From: Gammaproteobacteria bacterium
Lineage (GTDB): Bacteria; Pseudomonadota; Gammaproteobacteria; SZUA-229
NCBI GenBank assembly: GCA_030637945.1
Contig: DAOWFN010000109.1
Coordinates: 1 to 23,722, forward strand
Direction: 5' to 3'
DNA length: 23,722 nt
Shown here: positions 7,882 to 16,125 of the stretch, piece by piece
How positions within the stretch are numbered: the first letter of the stretch is position 1
How the letters are laid out: every line of letters starts with the position of its first letter
Notes under the pieces: generated by a model
The model's input: only the letters and a program-made list of their open reading frames with translations
What the model was told of the DNA's origin: nothing
Databases searched by the model: none
Translations under genes and position numbers: made by a program

Positions 7882-9224
7882 TGCAGTCAATACAGGCAAA
7901 ACTAAGCACTGGTTTATTATTTAGCTTAATCATCATCATTTCTGTCCTATGGCTGCTGGTCAGTATTAATATTCAGTATCTGGCAAAAGAATATATTGCA
8001 ACACGGCTTGAACATGATGCTGAGATGGTACTTAACACTATTGATTTTGATAATAATAGTGTTTTAACAATAGATGAAGCACGTGTAAGTGTTATCTATA
8101 AGAAACCGTTTTCTGGTCATTATTATATTGTAAGCACAGACAAACAAATGATCAGCTCCCGCTCATTATGGGATCATAAGTTAAATGTCACATCTGTCGA
8201 TACGGGTAAACAATTACGTATATTACAACAAGGTCCCGAACAGCAACCTTTGCTGCTTATATCAACTGGCTACAATAAACAGGGAAATAAACTTACTATC
8301 TCGATCGCTGAAGATCTTAACCCCATCAATAAAAACATAAACCAGTTTAAATACTGGTTTGCAGCAATAGCATTAGGTATGTTGTTAATTCTGGTCATAT
8401 TGCAGTCATTAATTCTTCGCAAAAGTTTAAAGCCATTAACCAAAATGCATACTGAATTAAAACTACTCCAACAAGGACAAGTAAATAAACTGAGTACAGA
8501 ATCACCCAGCGAATTAAGACCATTAATTGATGAAGTGAATCATTTGTTATCCATAATGGAGCAACGTTTACGCCGATCACGTGACGCCTTAAGTGATTTG
8601 GCTCACGCAATAAAAAAACCCTTAACAGTCATCAAACAATTAACAGACAATGAACCAATTCCTCATCCAACTAAAACTACATTAATAAAACAGACTGATG
8701 ATATTTATCAGATAAGCGATCATATTCTTAAACGTGCACGACTTGCTGGGCACAGTCATACGGGTGCGTTATTCTCATTTGCAGATGACTTGCCGGCACT
8801 GATTAAAACACTGAACATGATGTATTCCGATAAAACAATTCGACTAACCACAAAAGTACCAGAAAAATTTATCTGCCCTGTAGACCGAGAAGACATGCTT
8901 GAATTACTCGGCAACCTGCTGGATAACGCTTATAAATGGGCTACACACAAAATTACGCTAACTGTAAATATCAACTCTGAGCTTCACATATGTATAGAAG
9001 ATGATGGCCCGGGTACTAACCCGGGGAAAATAAATGAACTCTCTAAAAGAGGTGTGCGCCTGGATGAAAAAATTCAGGGGCACGGTTTTGGACTGGCGAT
9101 AACTAATGATATTGTTAATGATTACAATGGTCGTATCAGTTTTAAACATTCTAACGACCTTGGTGGTTTTAAAGCAGATGTAATATTGCCAGTTCAACAC
9201 AACAATAATGGAGTATCACAATGA
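7881..9224 (+). CDS. PhoQ/QseC-like sensor histidine kinase
   Basis: Membrane kinase of 447 residues, partner of the preceding regulator. Two membrane segments (about 10-30 and 158-178) bracket a roughly 125-residue periplasmic sensor domain. A HAMP-like linker follows. The H-box is DLAHAIKKPLTV with His242, slightly off the usual AH-E/A-LRTPL. The ATPase part shows the N-box LGNLLDNA (343-350), DDGPG (374-378) and GHGFGLAI (400-407). It overlaps the regulator by one base and the following cytochrome by four, so the sensor is made with the cytochromes. The signal is unknown; redox state, O2, NO or a metal are guesses from the context. Confidence 0.92.
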   Translation: MQSIQAKLSTGLLFSLIIIISVLWLLVSINIQYLAKEYIATRLEHDAEMVLNTIDFDNNSVLTIDEARVSVIYKKPFSGHYYIVSTDKQMISSRSLWDHKLNVTSVDTGKQLRILQQGPEQQPLLLISTGYNKQGNKLTISIAEDLNPINKNINQFKYWFAAIALGMLLILVILQSLILRKSLKPLTKMHTELKLLQQGQVNKLSTESPSELRPLIDEVNHLLSIMEQRLRRSRDALSDLAHAIKKPLTVIKQLTDNEPIPHPTKTTLIKQTDDIYQISDHILKRARLAGHSHTGALFSFADDLPALIKTLNMMYSDKTIRLTTKVPEKFICPVDREDMLELLGNLLDNAYKWATHKITLTVNINSELHICIEDDGPGTNPGKINELSKRGVRLDEKIQGHGFGLAITNDIVNDYNGRISFKHSNDLGGFKADVILPVQHNNNGVSQ

Positions 9225-9685
9225 GCAGATCACAATATTTGCTTTTATTAAGCGCCACACTATTTTCTGCAAGCAGTATCGCACTTAGTCCCGAAGCAAT
9301 TGAAGGCAAAAACCTCTATCCAACTTGTCACGTATGCCACAATCAGGAGATGGATCCGCCTTTAGGCCCACCGATGTGGGGAGTACAACGTCGCTACAAA
9401 AATAATACAATTGATAATGAAGATTTTGTACAAAGTATGGTTAACTTTGTAAAGAACCCAACATTGGAAAATGCTATACATGACATGGCGGTAGAACAGA
9501 TGGGATTAATGCCACCCTTACCGCTACCAGATGAACTATTAGAAAAAATAGCCACCTATATTCAGGAAGAAAAGTTTCCACCACCCTGCACTCACTGGGC
9601 GATTGCTGTGAAACGAGCTACAGAAAGGGGCGATTTAGAACATGCTAAGAAAGATCAGGGCATGCTTAATCGGTTTTGTAACTAA
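9221..9685 (+). CDS. monohaem cytochrome c with cysteine-bearing C-terminal extension
   Basis: Periplasmic cytochrome c of 154 residues: signal peptide (about 1-22), haem site CHVCH at 36-40, and Met97 in MGLMPPL as the probable sixth ligand, a class I layout. After the normal C-terminal helix (ATYIQEEKF) comes an extra segment of about 35 residues with Cys123 and Cys153, able to form a disulfide. The ATG overlaps the kinase stop (ATGA), so it belongs to the same operon although it stands apart from the other cytochromes. It could take electrons from SHP/DHC or feed the sensor; neither is shown. No terminator is evident downstream. Confidence 0.85.
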   Translation: MSRSQYLLLLSATLFSASSIALSPEAIEGKNLYPTCHVCHNQEMDPPLGPPMWGVQRRYKNNTIDNEDFVQSMVNFVKNPTLENAIHDMAVEQMGLMPPLPLPDELLEKIATYIQEEKFPPPCTHWAIAVKRATERGDLEHAKKDQGMLNRFCN

Positions 9686-9786
9686 CAGAATAAAGCCTGT
9701 ATTTACAATTTTATCTCAGACGCGAAAATGTCCATAGGGAGGGCTTCTTATGACTATTCTTGACTGCCATAGAAAAAGACAAAACG

Positions 9787-9868
9787 GACATCCCATCGGA
9801 TCAAGCTCACACCAGAGCGGGCGACTCTGGTCAAAATTGAATCTTCAAAATATTTTCGGGACAGGTTC
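9787..9868 (+). repeat. right copy of the diverged flank repeat
   Basis: Counterpart of 5079-5171, in direct orientation. It carries GACATCCCATCG at its start and GCGACTC, GGTCA, TGAAT and TTCAAAA in the same order in its core. This copy has a clear 7-bp hairpin (9811-9831) that is weak in the left copy. Confidence 0.55.
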
Positions 9869-9992
9869 GAGTTCGGGCCTGGTTCGATCGGGTGGAATTT
9901 ATTGCCAGGGTTAGCACTCAGCAACAGTGAAGCCCTAAATTCGAGTTCATTTTCGGCTGAACAAGACGATCACATTTCGGGATAGGCTCGGG
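9854..9992 (+). repeat. 18-base direct repeat pair
   Basis: TTTCGGGACAGGTTCGAG (9854-9871) recurs as TTTCGGGATAGGCTCGGG (9975-9992). They differ at three positions, all transitions, and are 121 bases apart. The first unit overlaps the end of the flank repeat. Confidence 0.6.
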
Positions 9993-10074
9993 TTTCGAGT
10001 GAAGGGGAAATTTGCATCAGAAACACCCTTAATTATATTCAACTTATTTTAATAAAATCAAATAGTTACCTCGG

Positions 10075-10119
10075 CTCATAATCGGCAGGTCGGAGGTTCA
10101 AGTCCTTCCAGACCCACCA
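10075..10119 (+). pseudogene. 3' fragment of a CAU-anticodon tRNA, ending in CCA
   Basis: From the anticodon loop CTCATAA (10075-10081, anticodon CAT) onward this reads as a tRNA: a 3' anticodon stem, a variable region with GGTCG, T arm GGAGG-TTCAAGT-CCTTC (10092-10108), acceptor strand CAGACCC, discriminator A and CCA. The 5' half is missing: no GGGTCTG acceptor strand or D arm lies upstream, and the base pairing of the anticodon stem breaks down before the loop. The loop and variable region look more like Ile2 (lysidine type) than elongator Met tRNA, but this is uncertain. A 45-base 3' tRNA segment is a typical attachment-site core. Confidence 0.72.
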
Positions 10120-10172
10120 TTTATTTCCTTTAAATCCTTCCACTTACGGAAACTCTCGCTCTTAGACCCATA

Positions 10173-10213
10173 GGCTATTAGTCGGCGGATCCAAGGCATA
10201 AACCCTTCCACCA
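10173..10213 (+). repeat. further decayed tRNA 3'-end copy
   Basis: GGCTATTAGTCGGCGGAT and the following bases align without gaps to the copy at 10073, exactly 100 bases upstream, with about 26 of 40 positions identical, ending CCTTCCACCACC. AATCCTTCCA (10133-10142) and AGACCCA (10164-10170) between the two copies look like more pieces of the same sequence. Confidence 0.4.
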
Positions 10214-10301
10214 CCCTTTCAAAACAGTTTGCGTACGAAAACGTAAGTTGACCACTTGTACATTAGCAATCAAAAGAAATACTACAAGTTATTAACTAAA
10301 C

Positions 10302-10327
10302 CTTGAAACTTTACTTTAACCCCATAT
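10302..10327 (+). promoter_or_regulatory. sigma-32-type heat-shock promoter of htpX
   Basis: CTTGAA (10302-10307), 12 bases, then CCCCATAT (10320-10327). This matches the RpoH consensus CTTGAA / CCCCATNT; the spacer is one base below the usual 13-14. The htpX start is 38 bases downstream. htpX belongs to the heat-shock regulon in E. coli, which supports the call. Confidence 0.7.
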
Positions 10328-10364
10328 CTAATGAAGCAAGCAATATAAAAACACAGGTAAAACA

Positions 10365-11252
10365 ATGAAACGAATAATGTTATTTATTATGACCAATGTC
10401 GCCATAATGCTTGTTTTGAGCATCACATTACGGCTTTTAGGTGTTGACAGTATCCTGGCAGAAAACGGCTCTGATCTTAATATTCAGGCTTTGGTCATAC
10501 TTTCTGGCGTGATTGGTTTTGGTGGATCATTTATATCGTTATTAATGTCTAAGTGGATGGCGAAACGCATGACGGGTGCGGTCGTTATCAGCAACCCATC
10601 TAATAACATTGAAAGATGGCTAATTAATACCGTTGAAAAACAAGCAAAAATTGTAGGCATAAAGATGCCAGAAGTAGCCATATTCCCATCACCGGCCATG
10701 AATGCTTTTGCAACTGGTGCAAGTAAAAACAATTCCTTAATGGCCGTTTCTCAAGGGCTGTTAGATAATATGGCACAAGGTGAAATTGAAGCTGTAGTTG
10801 GTCATGAAATGAGTCACATCGCCAACGGAGACATGGTGACGTTAACGCTAATTCAAGGTGTTGTTAATACCTTTGTTGTATTTATATCTCGTATTGTCGG
10901 GCACATAGTGGACCGCGTTATTCTAAAAAATAACCGCGGTCATGGTATCGGTTATTTTATTAGCGTTATGGTGGCACAGGTGGTGTTATCTATTCTTGCG
11001 TCAACCATCGTTATGTATTTTTCAAGAAAGCGTGAGTTTATTGCCGATACTGGCGGAGCAGATTTAGCGGGGCATCAAAATATGATTAATGCACTTAAAC
11101 GGCTAGGACAGGTAGAGCCTGAAGCCTTGCCAGAACAGATGGCAGCTTTCGGTATTAACGACAAGGGTGGCATTATGGCATTATTCTCATCACACCCACC
11201 GATTGAAGCCAGAATAGAAGCTTTAGAAAAACGCGCCTTAACTCGCTCTTAG
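10365..11252 (+). CDS. htpX: HtpX membrane zinc metalloprotease
   Basis: Inner-membrane M48 protease of 295 residues (E. coli HtpX has 293) that degrades damaged membrane proteins alongside FtsH. Two N-terminal hydrophobic segments (about 4-26 and 40-62) are followed by the zinc motif HEMSH at 147-151, two further hydrophobic stretches (about 160-180 and 195-218) and the third ligand Glu224 in REFIAD. The C-terminal SSHPPIEARIEAL is typical. AGGT lies 6 bases before the ATG. It is monocistronic, converging on ubiC, behind a sigma-32-like promoter. It lies just outside the repeat-bearing flank of the cytochrome operon. Confidence 0.96.
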   Translation: MKRIMLFIMTNVAIMLVLSITLRLLGVDSILAENGSDLNIQALVILSGVIGFGGSFISLLMSKWMAKRMTGAVVISNPSNNIERWLINTVEKQAKIVGIKMPEVAIFPSPAMNAFATGASKNNSLMAVSQGLLDNMAQGEIEAVVGHEMSHIANGDMVTLTLIQGVVNTFVVFISRIVGHIVDRVILKNNRGHGIGYFISVMVAQVVLSILASTIVMYFSRKREFIADTGGADLAGHQNMINALKRLGQVEPEALPEQMAAFGINDKGGIMALFSSHPPIEARIEALEKRALTRS

Positions 11253-11341
11253 ACTGATCGAATTCATTGAACAAACCAGTTGAGCGGAAAAACACCGGCT
11301 TAAAGCTATGTCTTTCGGTCAACTATGATTCCGTAGGCACA

Positions 11342-11875
11342 CTAGCTTCGCATTAACAACTCAGGTAAAAAATACTCACTAACTAAAAGCGGCCTGCCTG
11401 ATACACGGAACACCGAACGCCTACCCCATATCGGCTCATTACTATCAGTATATCGATTTACATCGTCATCAAAAGGCAACATTGCCACTTCAACCGCTTC
11501 TCGCTGCATCGTTCTGTCTGAAAATAACATCGCACCTAAAGGTCGATTACCCATATTTGCATACCTTCTTTGTGCGCCCTGAATCGTCGTCACCGGGATA
11601 ACGGTTCTTGCATAAACCAGGGGCTGATTTTTACAGCACAATAAAACCTGCCTGACCAGAGCAGCGCGGACGTTTTGTAAATCCATAGCTGATGCTTCTG
11701 TCGAATCCAGTTTTTGGTAACGTTGCGATATCACGCGCACGGAAAAGTTTTCACCACACAAACCGATCAATCGTGCTGTTAGTGAAGAACTATCAAATAA
11801 CCATGATGATAAAGAAGGGTGTATCGATTGATTGAAAAGTTGGTGACGCCGATACCAGCGTTGTTTTGACTTCAC
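11342..11875 (-). CDS. ubiC: chorismate lyase UbiC
   Basis: Converts chorismate to 4-hydroxybenzoate and pyruvate, the first committed step of ubiquinone synthesis, in the cytosol. The 177 residues match E. coli UbiC (165) along the length: VRQVLLC with Arg75, ARTVIPVTT (89-97), RPLGAMLF (111-118), WGRRSVFRVSGRPLLVSEYF (150-169) with Glu167 as the catalytic-site Glu. The start is GTG with no clear ribosome site; no better in-frame start is seen. ubiA is not next to it here: the gene faces htpX and stands 81 bases after the start-side hybrid kinase. It implies a quinone-using respiratory chain, fitting the b561 module. Confidence 0.93.
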   Translation of the reverse strand: MKSKQRWYRRHQLFNQSIHPSLSSWLFDSSSLTARLIGLCGENFSVRVISQRYQKLDSTEASAMDLQNVRAALVRQVLLCCKNQPLVYARTVIPVTTIQGAQRRYANMGNRPLGAMLFSDRTMQREAVEVAMLPFDDDVNRYTDSNEPIWGRRSVFRVSGRPLLVSEYFLPELLMRS

Positions 11876-11956
11876 TATTAATATTCTTTGATAACAAACA
11901 GAATCACCATTTTAACGTGAAACAGTGTTTAAAAAATTATTATTTACGCTTACAGA

Positions 11957-13861
11957 TCAGGCCAACCATTTTTTAAGCACAGACGCTAACTGATCACGCT
12001 GCACGGGCTTGCCGATATAATCATCCATACCAACTTCGAGACAGCGTTCACGGTCACCTGACATTACATTTGCGGTCATGGCAACAATTGGCAACGGCTG
12101 CTTATTCAATGCTCTGATATCAAGTTTACGAATTTCACGTGTCGCATCAAAACCATCCATTTCAGGCATCTGACAATCCATCAACACCAGATCAAATGAC
12201 TGCTCTTTTAATTGTGACAGCGCTTCTACACCATTGTTTGCAAGCGACGGCTTCAAGCCAACCTTTTCAAGCATTTTTTGCGCGACCATCAGGTTGATCG
12301 GATTATCTTCGACCAATAAAATCTTTGCATCCAACTGCAGATCTTCATACCCATTCACTACATCAGAAATCGATTCTGGTTTTTCTTCTGTGCATTTAAA
12401 ATTTGCGCTAAACCAAAAAGCAGAGCCTTCACCCTCAACGCTCTCAACCCCTAAAGAGCCGCCCATCAGATCGACCAATTGACTTACGATGGCCAGGCCT
12501 AAACCGGTACCACCATATTTTCTCGTGGTTGAACCATCTGCCTGGGTAAAAGCATTAAACAATGTTTCCTGAGCTGACTGCGGAATACCTATCCCGGTAT
12601 CACTCACCGTAATTTTCAGATCCACACTATCTGAATTTTTATTAACCACATCAATGCAAACTTTAACTTCACCTTGCCTGGTAAACTTCAATGCATTCGA
12701 CACGAGATTAACAATGATCTGACGCAGTCGAGTTGGGTCACCTAACAGGTACTCAGGTAATGATTCATCAATCTGCTGCACCAACGAGATACTCTGCTGC
12801 TCTGCTTTCAGTGAATGCAAAACGACGATATCTTTTACGACATCTTTAATGTTAAACGCAATATTTTCAAAGCTTAATTTTCCTGCCTCAATTTTTGACA
12901 GATCCAGAATATCATTCAGAATGGCGAGTAACGCGTCAGCAGATTTATGCGCTGTTTCGACAAACTCCTTTTGTCCATCATCCAGTTTTGTATCTTCCAA
13001 CAATTGCAGCGTTCCTATCACACCGTTCATCGGCGTACGGATCTCATGACTCATATTAGCTAAAAACTCACCTTTAGCCTGACTCATCTTCTCAGCTTTT
13101 TCTTTCGCTTCTTTTAACTCCAGCTCAATTTTTTTGCCATGCTGAATCTCATCTTTTAAACTGGCATTCAACCGCTCGAGGTTAACGCTGGCATTCATTA
13201 TGTCGTCAATTAACGCTTCATTCTTATATGATAATTTGAGCTCGGCTATCGATGACAGATACATACGATGCACCGCCATCACCATCACACCGAGAAAGAA
13301 CCCCGTCATCGCAGACAGTGCGTAATAAACTTCACCACCAACGGAAAACAAACGCACCATCAATGGCAGCAACACGCAACCAACGTAACCGTAATACACC
13401 CAGGCCACTGAAGAGTAGGCAACGCCAGAAGCAGAGACACCAACAAGAATAAAAGCCAGCACGATCTGGTGCAGTTCATTAAACGGAAACATCAAAGTCG
13501 AGGTAACACCCCAACCTGCACCGGTTAAAAAAACAGAGACCAGGTACCAGCGCCGTATGACAAACTTATTAATGGATGATTTACTTTCATCAGAATACAA
13601 CTTGAAATAGTGCACAGCAAAACGATAAAAGAACAACAACAGCATCACGCCAAGCCAGACACTGAGCACTTCATGAGGCAGATCACCCCAGATCAAACCC
13701 ACCCAGATGATCGCCATCGCAATACCGGCCAGGTTACTAAAACCTGAGCCTGTTATTAAACGCGTAATCTGAGTCTGCAAAATACGCTCATCTTGCTGAT
13801 CAGCATTTTCTGCAGGTATATTGCCCGCGTTTAGTATCGAAGTTCCTGTGTTAGCAATCAT
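11957..13861 (-). CDS. hybrid sensor histidine kinase with N-terminal membrane domain
   Basis: 634-residue membrane kinase. About six hydrophobic segments (38-58, 66-86, 104-124, 131-151, 153-173, 180-198) form an unassigned sensor without a large external loop. A coiled coil follows (about 205-262). HisKA has His272 in FLANMSHEIRTPMNGV, and HATPase shows NLVSNALKF (385-393), DTGIGIP (421-427) and GTGLGLAIV (451-459). The C-terminal receiver (about 513-630) has the Glu518/Asp519 acidic pair, Asp562 in LMDCQMPEMDG and Lys618. There is no Hpt domain, so phosphate must pass to a separate Hpt protein or stay on the receiver. No regulator gene is adjacent. Signal unknown. Confidence 0.93.
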   Translation of the reverse strand: MIANTGTSILNAGNIPAENADQQDERILQTQITRLITGSGFSNLAGIAMAIIWVGLIWGDLPHEVLSVWLGVMLLLFFYRFAVHYFKLYSDESKSSINKFVIRRWYLVSVFLTGAGWGVTSTLMFPFNELHQIVLAFILVGVSASGVAYSSVAWVYYGYVGCVLLPLMVRLFSVGGEVYYALSAMTGFFLGVMVMAVHRMYLSSIAELKLSYKNEALIDDIMNASVNLERLNASLKDEIQHGKKIELELKEAKEKAEKMSQAKGEFLANMSHEIRTPMNGVIGTLQLLEDTKLDDGQKEFVETAHKSADALLAILNDILDLSKIEAGKLSFENIAFNIKDVVKDIVVLHSLKAEQQSISLVQQIDESLPEYLLGDPTRLRQIIVNLVSNALKFTRQGEVKVCIDVVNKNSDSVDLKITVSDTGIGIPQSAQETLFNAFTQADGSTTRKYGGTGLGLAIVSQLVDLMGGSLGVESVEGEGSAFWFSANFKCTEEKPESISDVVNGYEDLQLDAKILLVEDNPINLMVAQKMLEKVGLKPSLANNGVEALSQLKEQSFDLVLMDCQMPEMDGFDATREIRKLDIRALNKQPLPIVAMTANVMSGDRERCLEVGMDDYIGKPVQRDQLASVLKKWLA

Positions 13862-13959
13862 TCTATTATTTCTAAAAAAAGATAACTTAAAAATAGTCTA
13901 TGCATGGACCAAAAGCCAGAAATATGAAGAACACTGATCAGAGTTACCGGAGAAAATCT

Positions 13960-16074
13960 CTATACATTCGCAAAACGATCAGCCTTGCCAAGCCATCGCC
14001 TCACCAGGGGCTTAACCGATTGAGGATGATGTTTAATTATATGCTGAGCTGCTTTTTTAACTTCTGCAAACCAGTGTTCATCACGCACGATATCAGCTAT
14101 GCGCATCTGCATTAAACCAGTCTGCCTGGTACCAAGAACCTCACCCGGACCACGCAGTTCCAGATCCTTTTCTGCCACCTTAAAACCATCATTGGTTTCT
14201 CTCAGTATACCCATGCGCTGCTTCCCTGCATCAGAGAGCGGTGCCTGGTACATTAAGACACAGGCGCTTTGTTTACCGCCGCGCCCTACCCGTCCCCGTA
14301 GCTGGTGCAGCTGTGCCAGACCTAAACGCTCTGCATTCTCAACGACCATCAATGATGCATTCGGCACATCCACACCCACTTCGATGACCGTTGTCGCAAC
14401 CAGCAAATCAATCTCTTTATTCTTGAAGCGATCCACCATCAATTGCTTCTCCTGCTGCTTCATACGGCCATGAACCAGTCCAACGCGGACATTGGTCAAC
14501 TCCCCTGTTAAATGCCTGGCCGTCACCTCCGCCGCCTGGCACTGCAAGACATCTGATTCTTCCACCAGGGTACAAACCCAATAGGCCTGTTCGCCTTTCT
14601 CACAGGCTTTTTCTATACGTTGAATAATTTCTTCTCTGCGTGCCGTGGAAACCACAACCGTGGTGACCGGTTTACGCCCTTTTGGCAATTCATCGATAAC
14701 AGAATAATCAAGGTCTGCATAAGCGGTCATCGCTAAACTGCGCGGAATGGGCGTCGCTGTCATGATCAATTGATGTGGCACGAAATTGTTTTTTCTTTTT
14801 ATACTCCCCTTATCGGATTGCCCTTTTTCAAACAATGCCAGGCGCTGATGCACACCAAAACGGTGCTGTTCATCCACCACTAACATTACTAACTGTTTGA
14901 ATTCAACATCATCCTGAAACAATGCGTGCGTGCCGATCACGATCTGACTTTCACCCGTCCTGATCTTATCCAGCTTCTGCTGACGGTTCTTACCCTTGTC
15001 TTTACCCGTTAACAACAAACATGTTTCTGCACCAAACCATCGTTTAAAATTAACGAAATGTTGCTCGGCCAATATCTCGGTTGGCGCCATGATGGCAATC
15101 TGATGCCCGGTGTTAATCACTGCCATTGCTGCCGCAGCCGCGACGACGGTCTTCCCCGAACCTACATCACCCTGAACCAGACGCAACATCGGGTGCTCAT
15201 TATTGATATCTGAAAAAATTTCAGCGATAACTTTTTGCTGCGCCAAGGTTAACTCAAAAGACAAGCTATCTATAAATGAGGCGTAATCAGATTTGCTAAC
15301 GAATATTTTTTTTGCCCTGGTCTGTTTGATCTTAGTGCGCGCCTGCAACAGACTTAACTGATGCGCCAACAACTCTTCAAACAATAATCGTTGCTGTGCT
15401 TTTGTTTGACATTGGTTTAACGCATCGGCATTTTCATTCTTATCTGGTCGATGGACATCTGATAACGCGGCCGCCAATTCAGGAAACTGATGCTCCTGCC
15501 TGATATCCTCCGGTAACCAGTCGACCAGATACCCCTGGTTTATCTTCATCAAGACCTGATCAGATATCTTTTTAAGCAAAGTTTGATGAACACCTTCGGT
15601 TTTTGGATACACCGGCGTCAATGACTGCTCGATGCCTGCATGATTCTGCTGGATGATCTGATATTCAGGATGTATGAGTTCCAGCCGTGTTGCGCCACGC
15701 CTTGCCTCGCCAAAACAACGCAGGCGCTGACCCGCGACAAGATTATTTTGTTGAGCCTTATTGAAATGAAAAAACCGTAAAACAACAGCGCCAGTATTGT
15801 CTGATAGATAACACAACAAGCTACGGCGACCACGGCCACCAAATTTTATCTCGCAATGATCTACCACACCCTCGATCAGCGCTTGCTGGCCAATCTGCAA
15901 AGACCCGAGCGCTGTCAGCTTTGTCCTGTCTTCATAACGCATCGGCAGATGAAACAACACGTCCTGGATGTTGTAAATTTCCAGCCGCTTAAGTTTTTCT
16001 GCAACAGCCGGCCCAACACCTTTGAGACTCTGAACAGACTCATACTCAAAACGTTCGGCGCGCTCATCTTCCAT
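13960..16074 (-). CDS. recG: ATP-dependent DNA helicase RecG
   Basis: Branch-migration helicase that remodels stalled replication forks and Holliday junctions. The 704 residues compare with 693 in E. coli. The order is helix-hairpin-like SLKGVGPAVAEKL (16-28), wedge/OB domain (about 60-140), then the helicase core: Walker A GDVGSGKT (302-309), APTEILAEQH (330-339), DEQHRFG (401-407), TATPIPRSL, VGLVHGRMK and QLRGRVGRG, and the C-terminal RecG-specific wedge-contact region. AAGG 7 bases before the ATG is the ribosome site. It follows ridA, the last gene of the gmk-rpoZ-spoT block, as in many gammaproteobacteria. Confidence 0.97.
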   Translation of the reverse strand: MEDERAERFEYESVQSLKGVGPAVAEKLKRLEIYNIQDVLFHLPMRYEDRTKLTALGSLQIGQQALIEGVVDHCEIKFGGRGRRSLLCYLSDNTGAVVLRFFHFNKAQQNNLVAGQRLRCFGEARRGATRLELIHPEYQIIQQNHAGIEQSLTPVYPKTEGVHQTLLKKISDQVLMKINQGYLVDWLPEDIRQEHQFPELAAALSDVHRPDKNENADALNQCQTKAQQRLLFEELLAHQLSLLQARTKIKQTRAKKIFVSKSDYASFIDSLSFELTLAQQKVIAEIFSDINNEHPMLRLVQGDVGSGKTVVAAAAAMAVINTGHQIAIMAPTEILAEQHFVNFKRWFGAETCLLLTGKDKGKNRQQKLDKIRTGESQIVIGTHALFQDDVEFKQLVMLVVDEQHRFGVHQRLALFEKGQSDKGSIKRKNNFVPHQLIMTATPIPRSLAMTAYADLDYSVIDELPKGRKPVTTVVVSTARREEIIQRIEKACEKGEQAYWVCTLVEESDVLQCQAAEVTARHLTGELTNVRVGLVHGRMKQQEKQLMVDRFKNKEIDLLVATTVIEVGVDVPNASLMVVENAERLGLAQLHQLRGRVGRGGKQSACVLMYQAPLSDAGKQRMGILRETNDGFKVAEKDLELRGPGEVLGTRQTGLMQMRIADIVRDEHWFAEVKKAAQHIIKHHPQSVKPLVRRWLGKADRFANV

Positions 16075-16125
16075 TGATAGCCTTACCTTTTATACTTAAT
16101 AAAAAGATGCTTAAGATAACAGATG

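Larger units (their letters stand above)
9686..10300 (+). other. 615-base gene-free stretch with repeat and tRNA remnants
   Basis: No open frame of note. The stretch contains the right copy of the flank repeat (9787-9868), a second internal repeat (9854 and 9975), a hairpin (ACCAGAG at 9811-9817 against CTCTGGT at 9825-9831), a tRNA 3' part ending in CCA (10075-10119) and a further decayed copy (10173-10213). It mirrors the gene-free stretch left of the operon. Confidence 0.7.

Noticed and set aside
10025..10119. A complete functional tRNA gene
   Set aside because: Only the part from the anticodon loop to CCA is tRNA-like; no acceptor 5' strand or D arm is found upstream and the anticodon stem does not pair well.
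11279..11323. Imperfect stem between the convergent htpX and ubiC genes
   Set aside because: Mismatches after 5 bp and no T-run on either strand; too weak to call a terminator.
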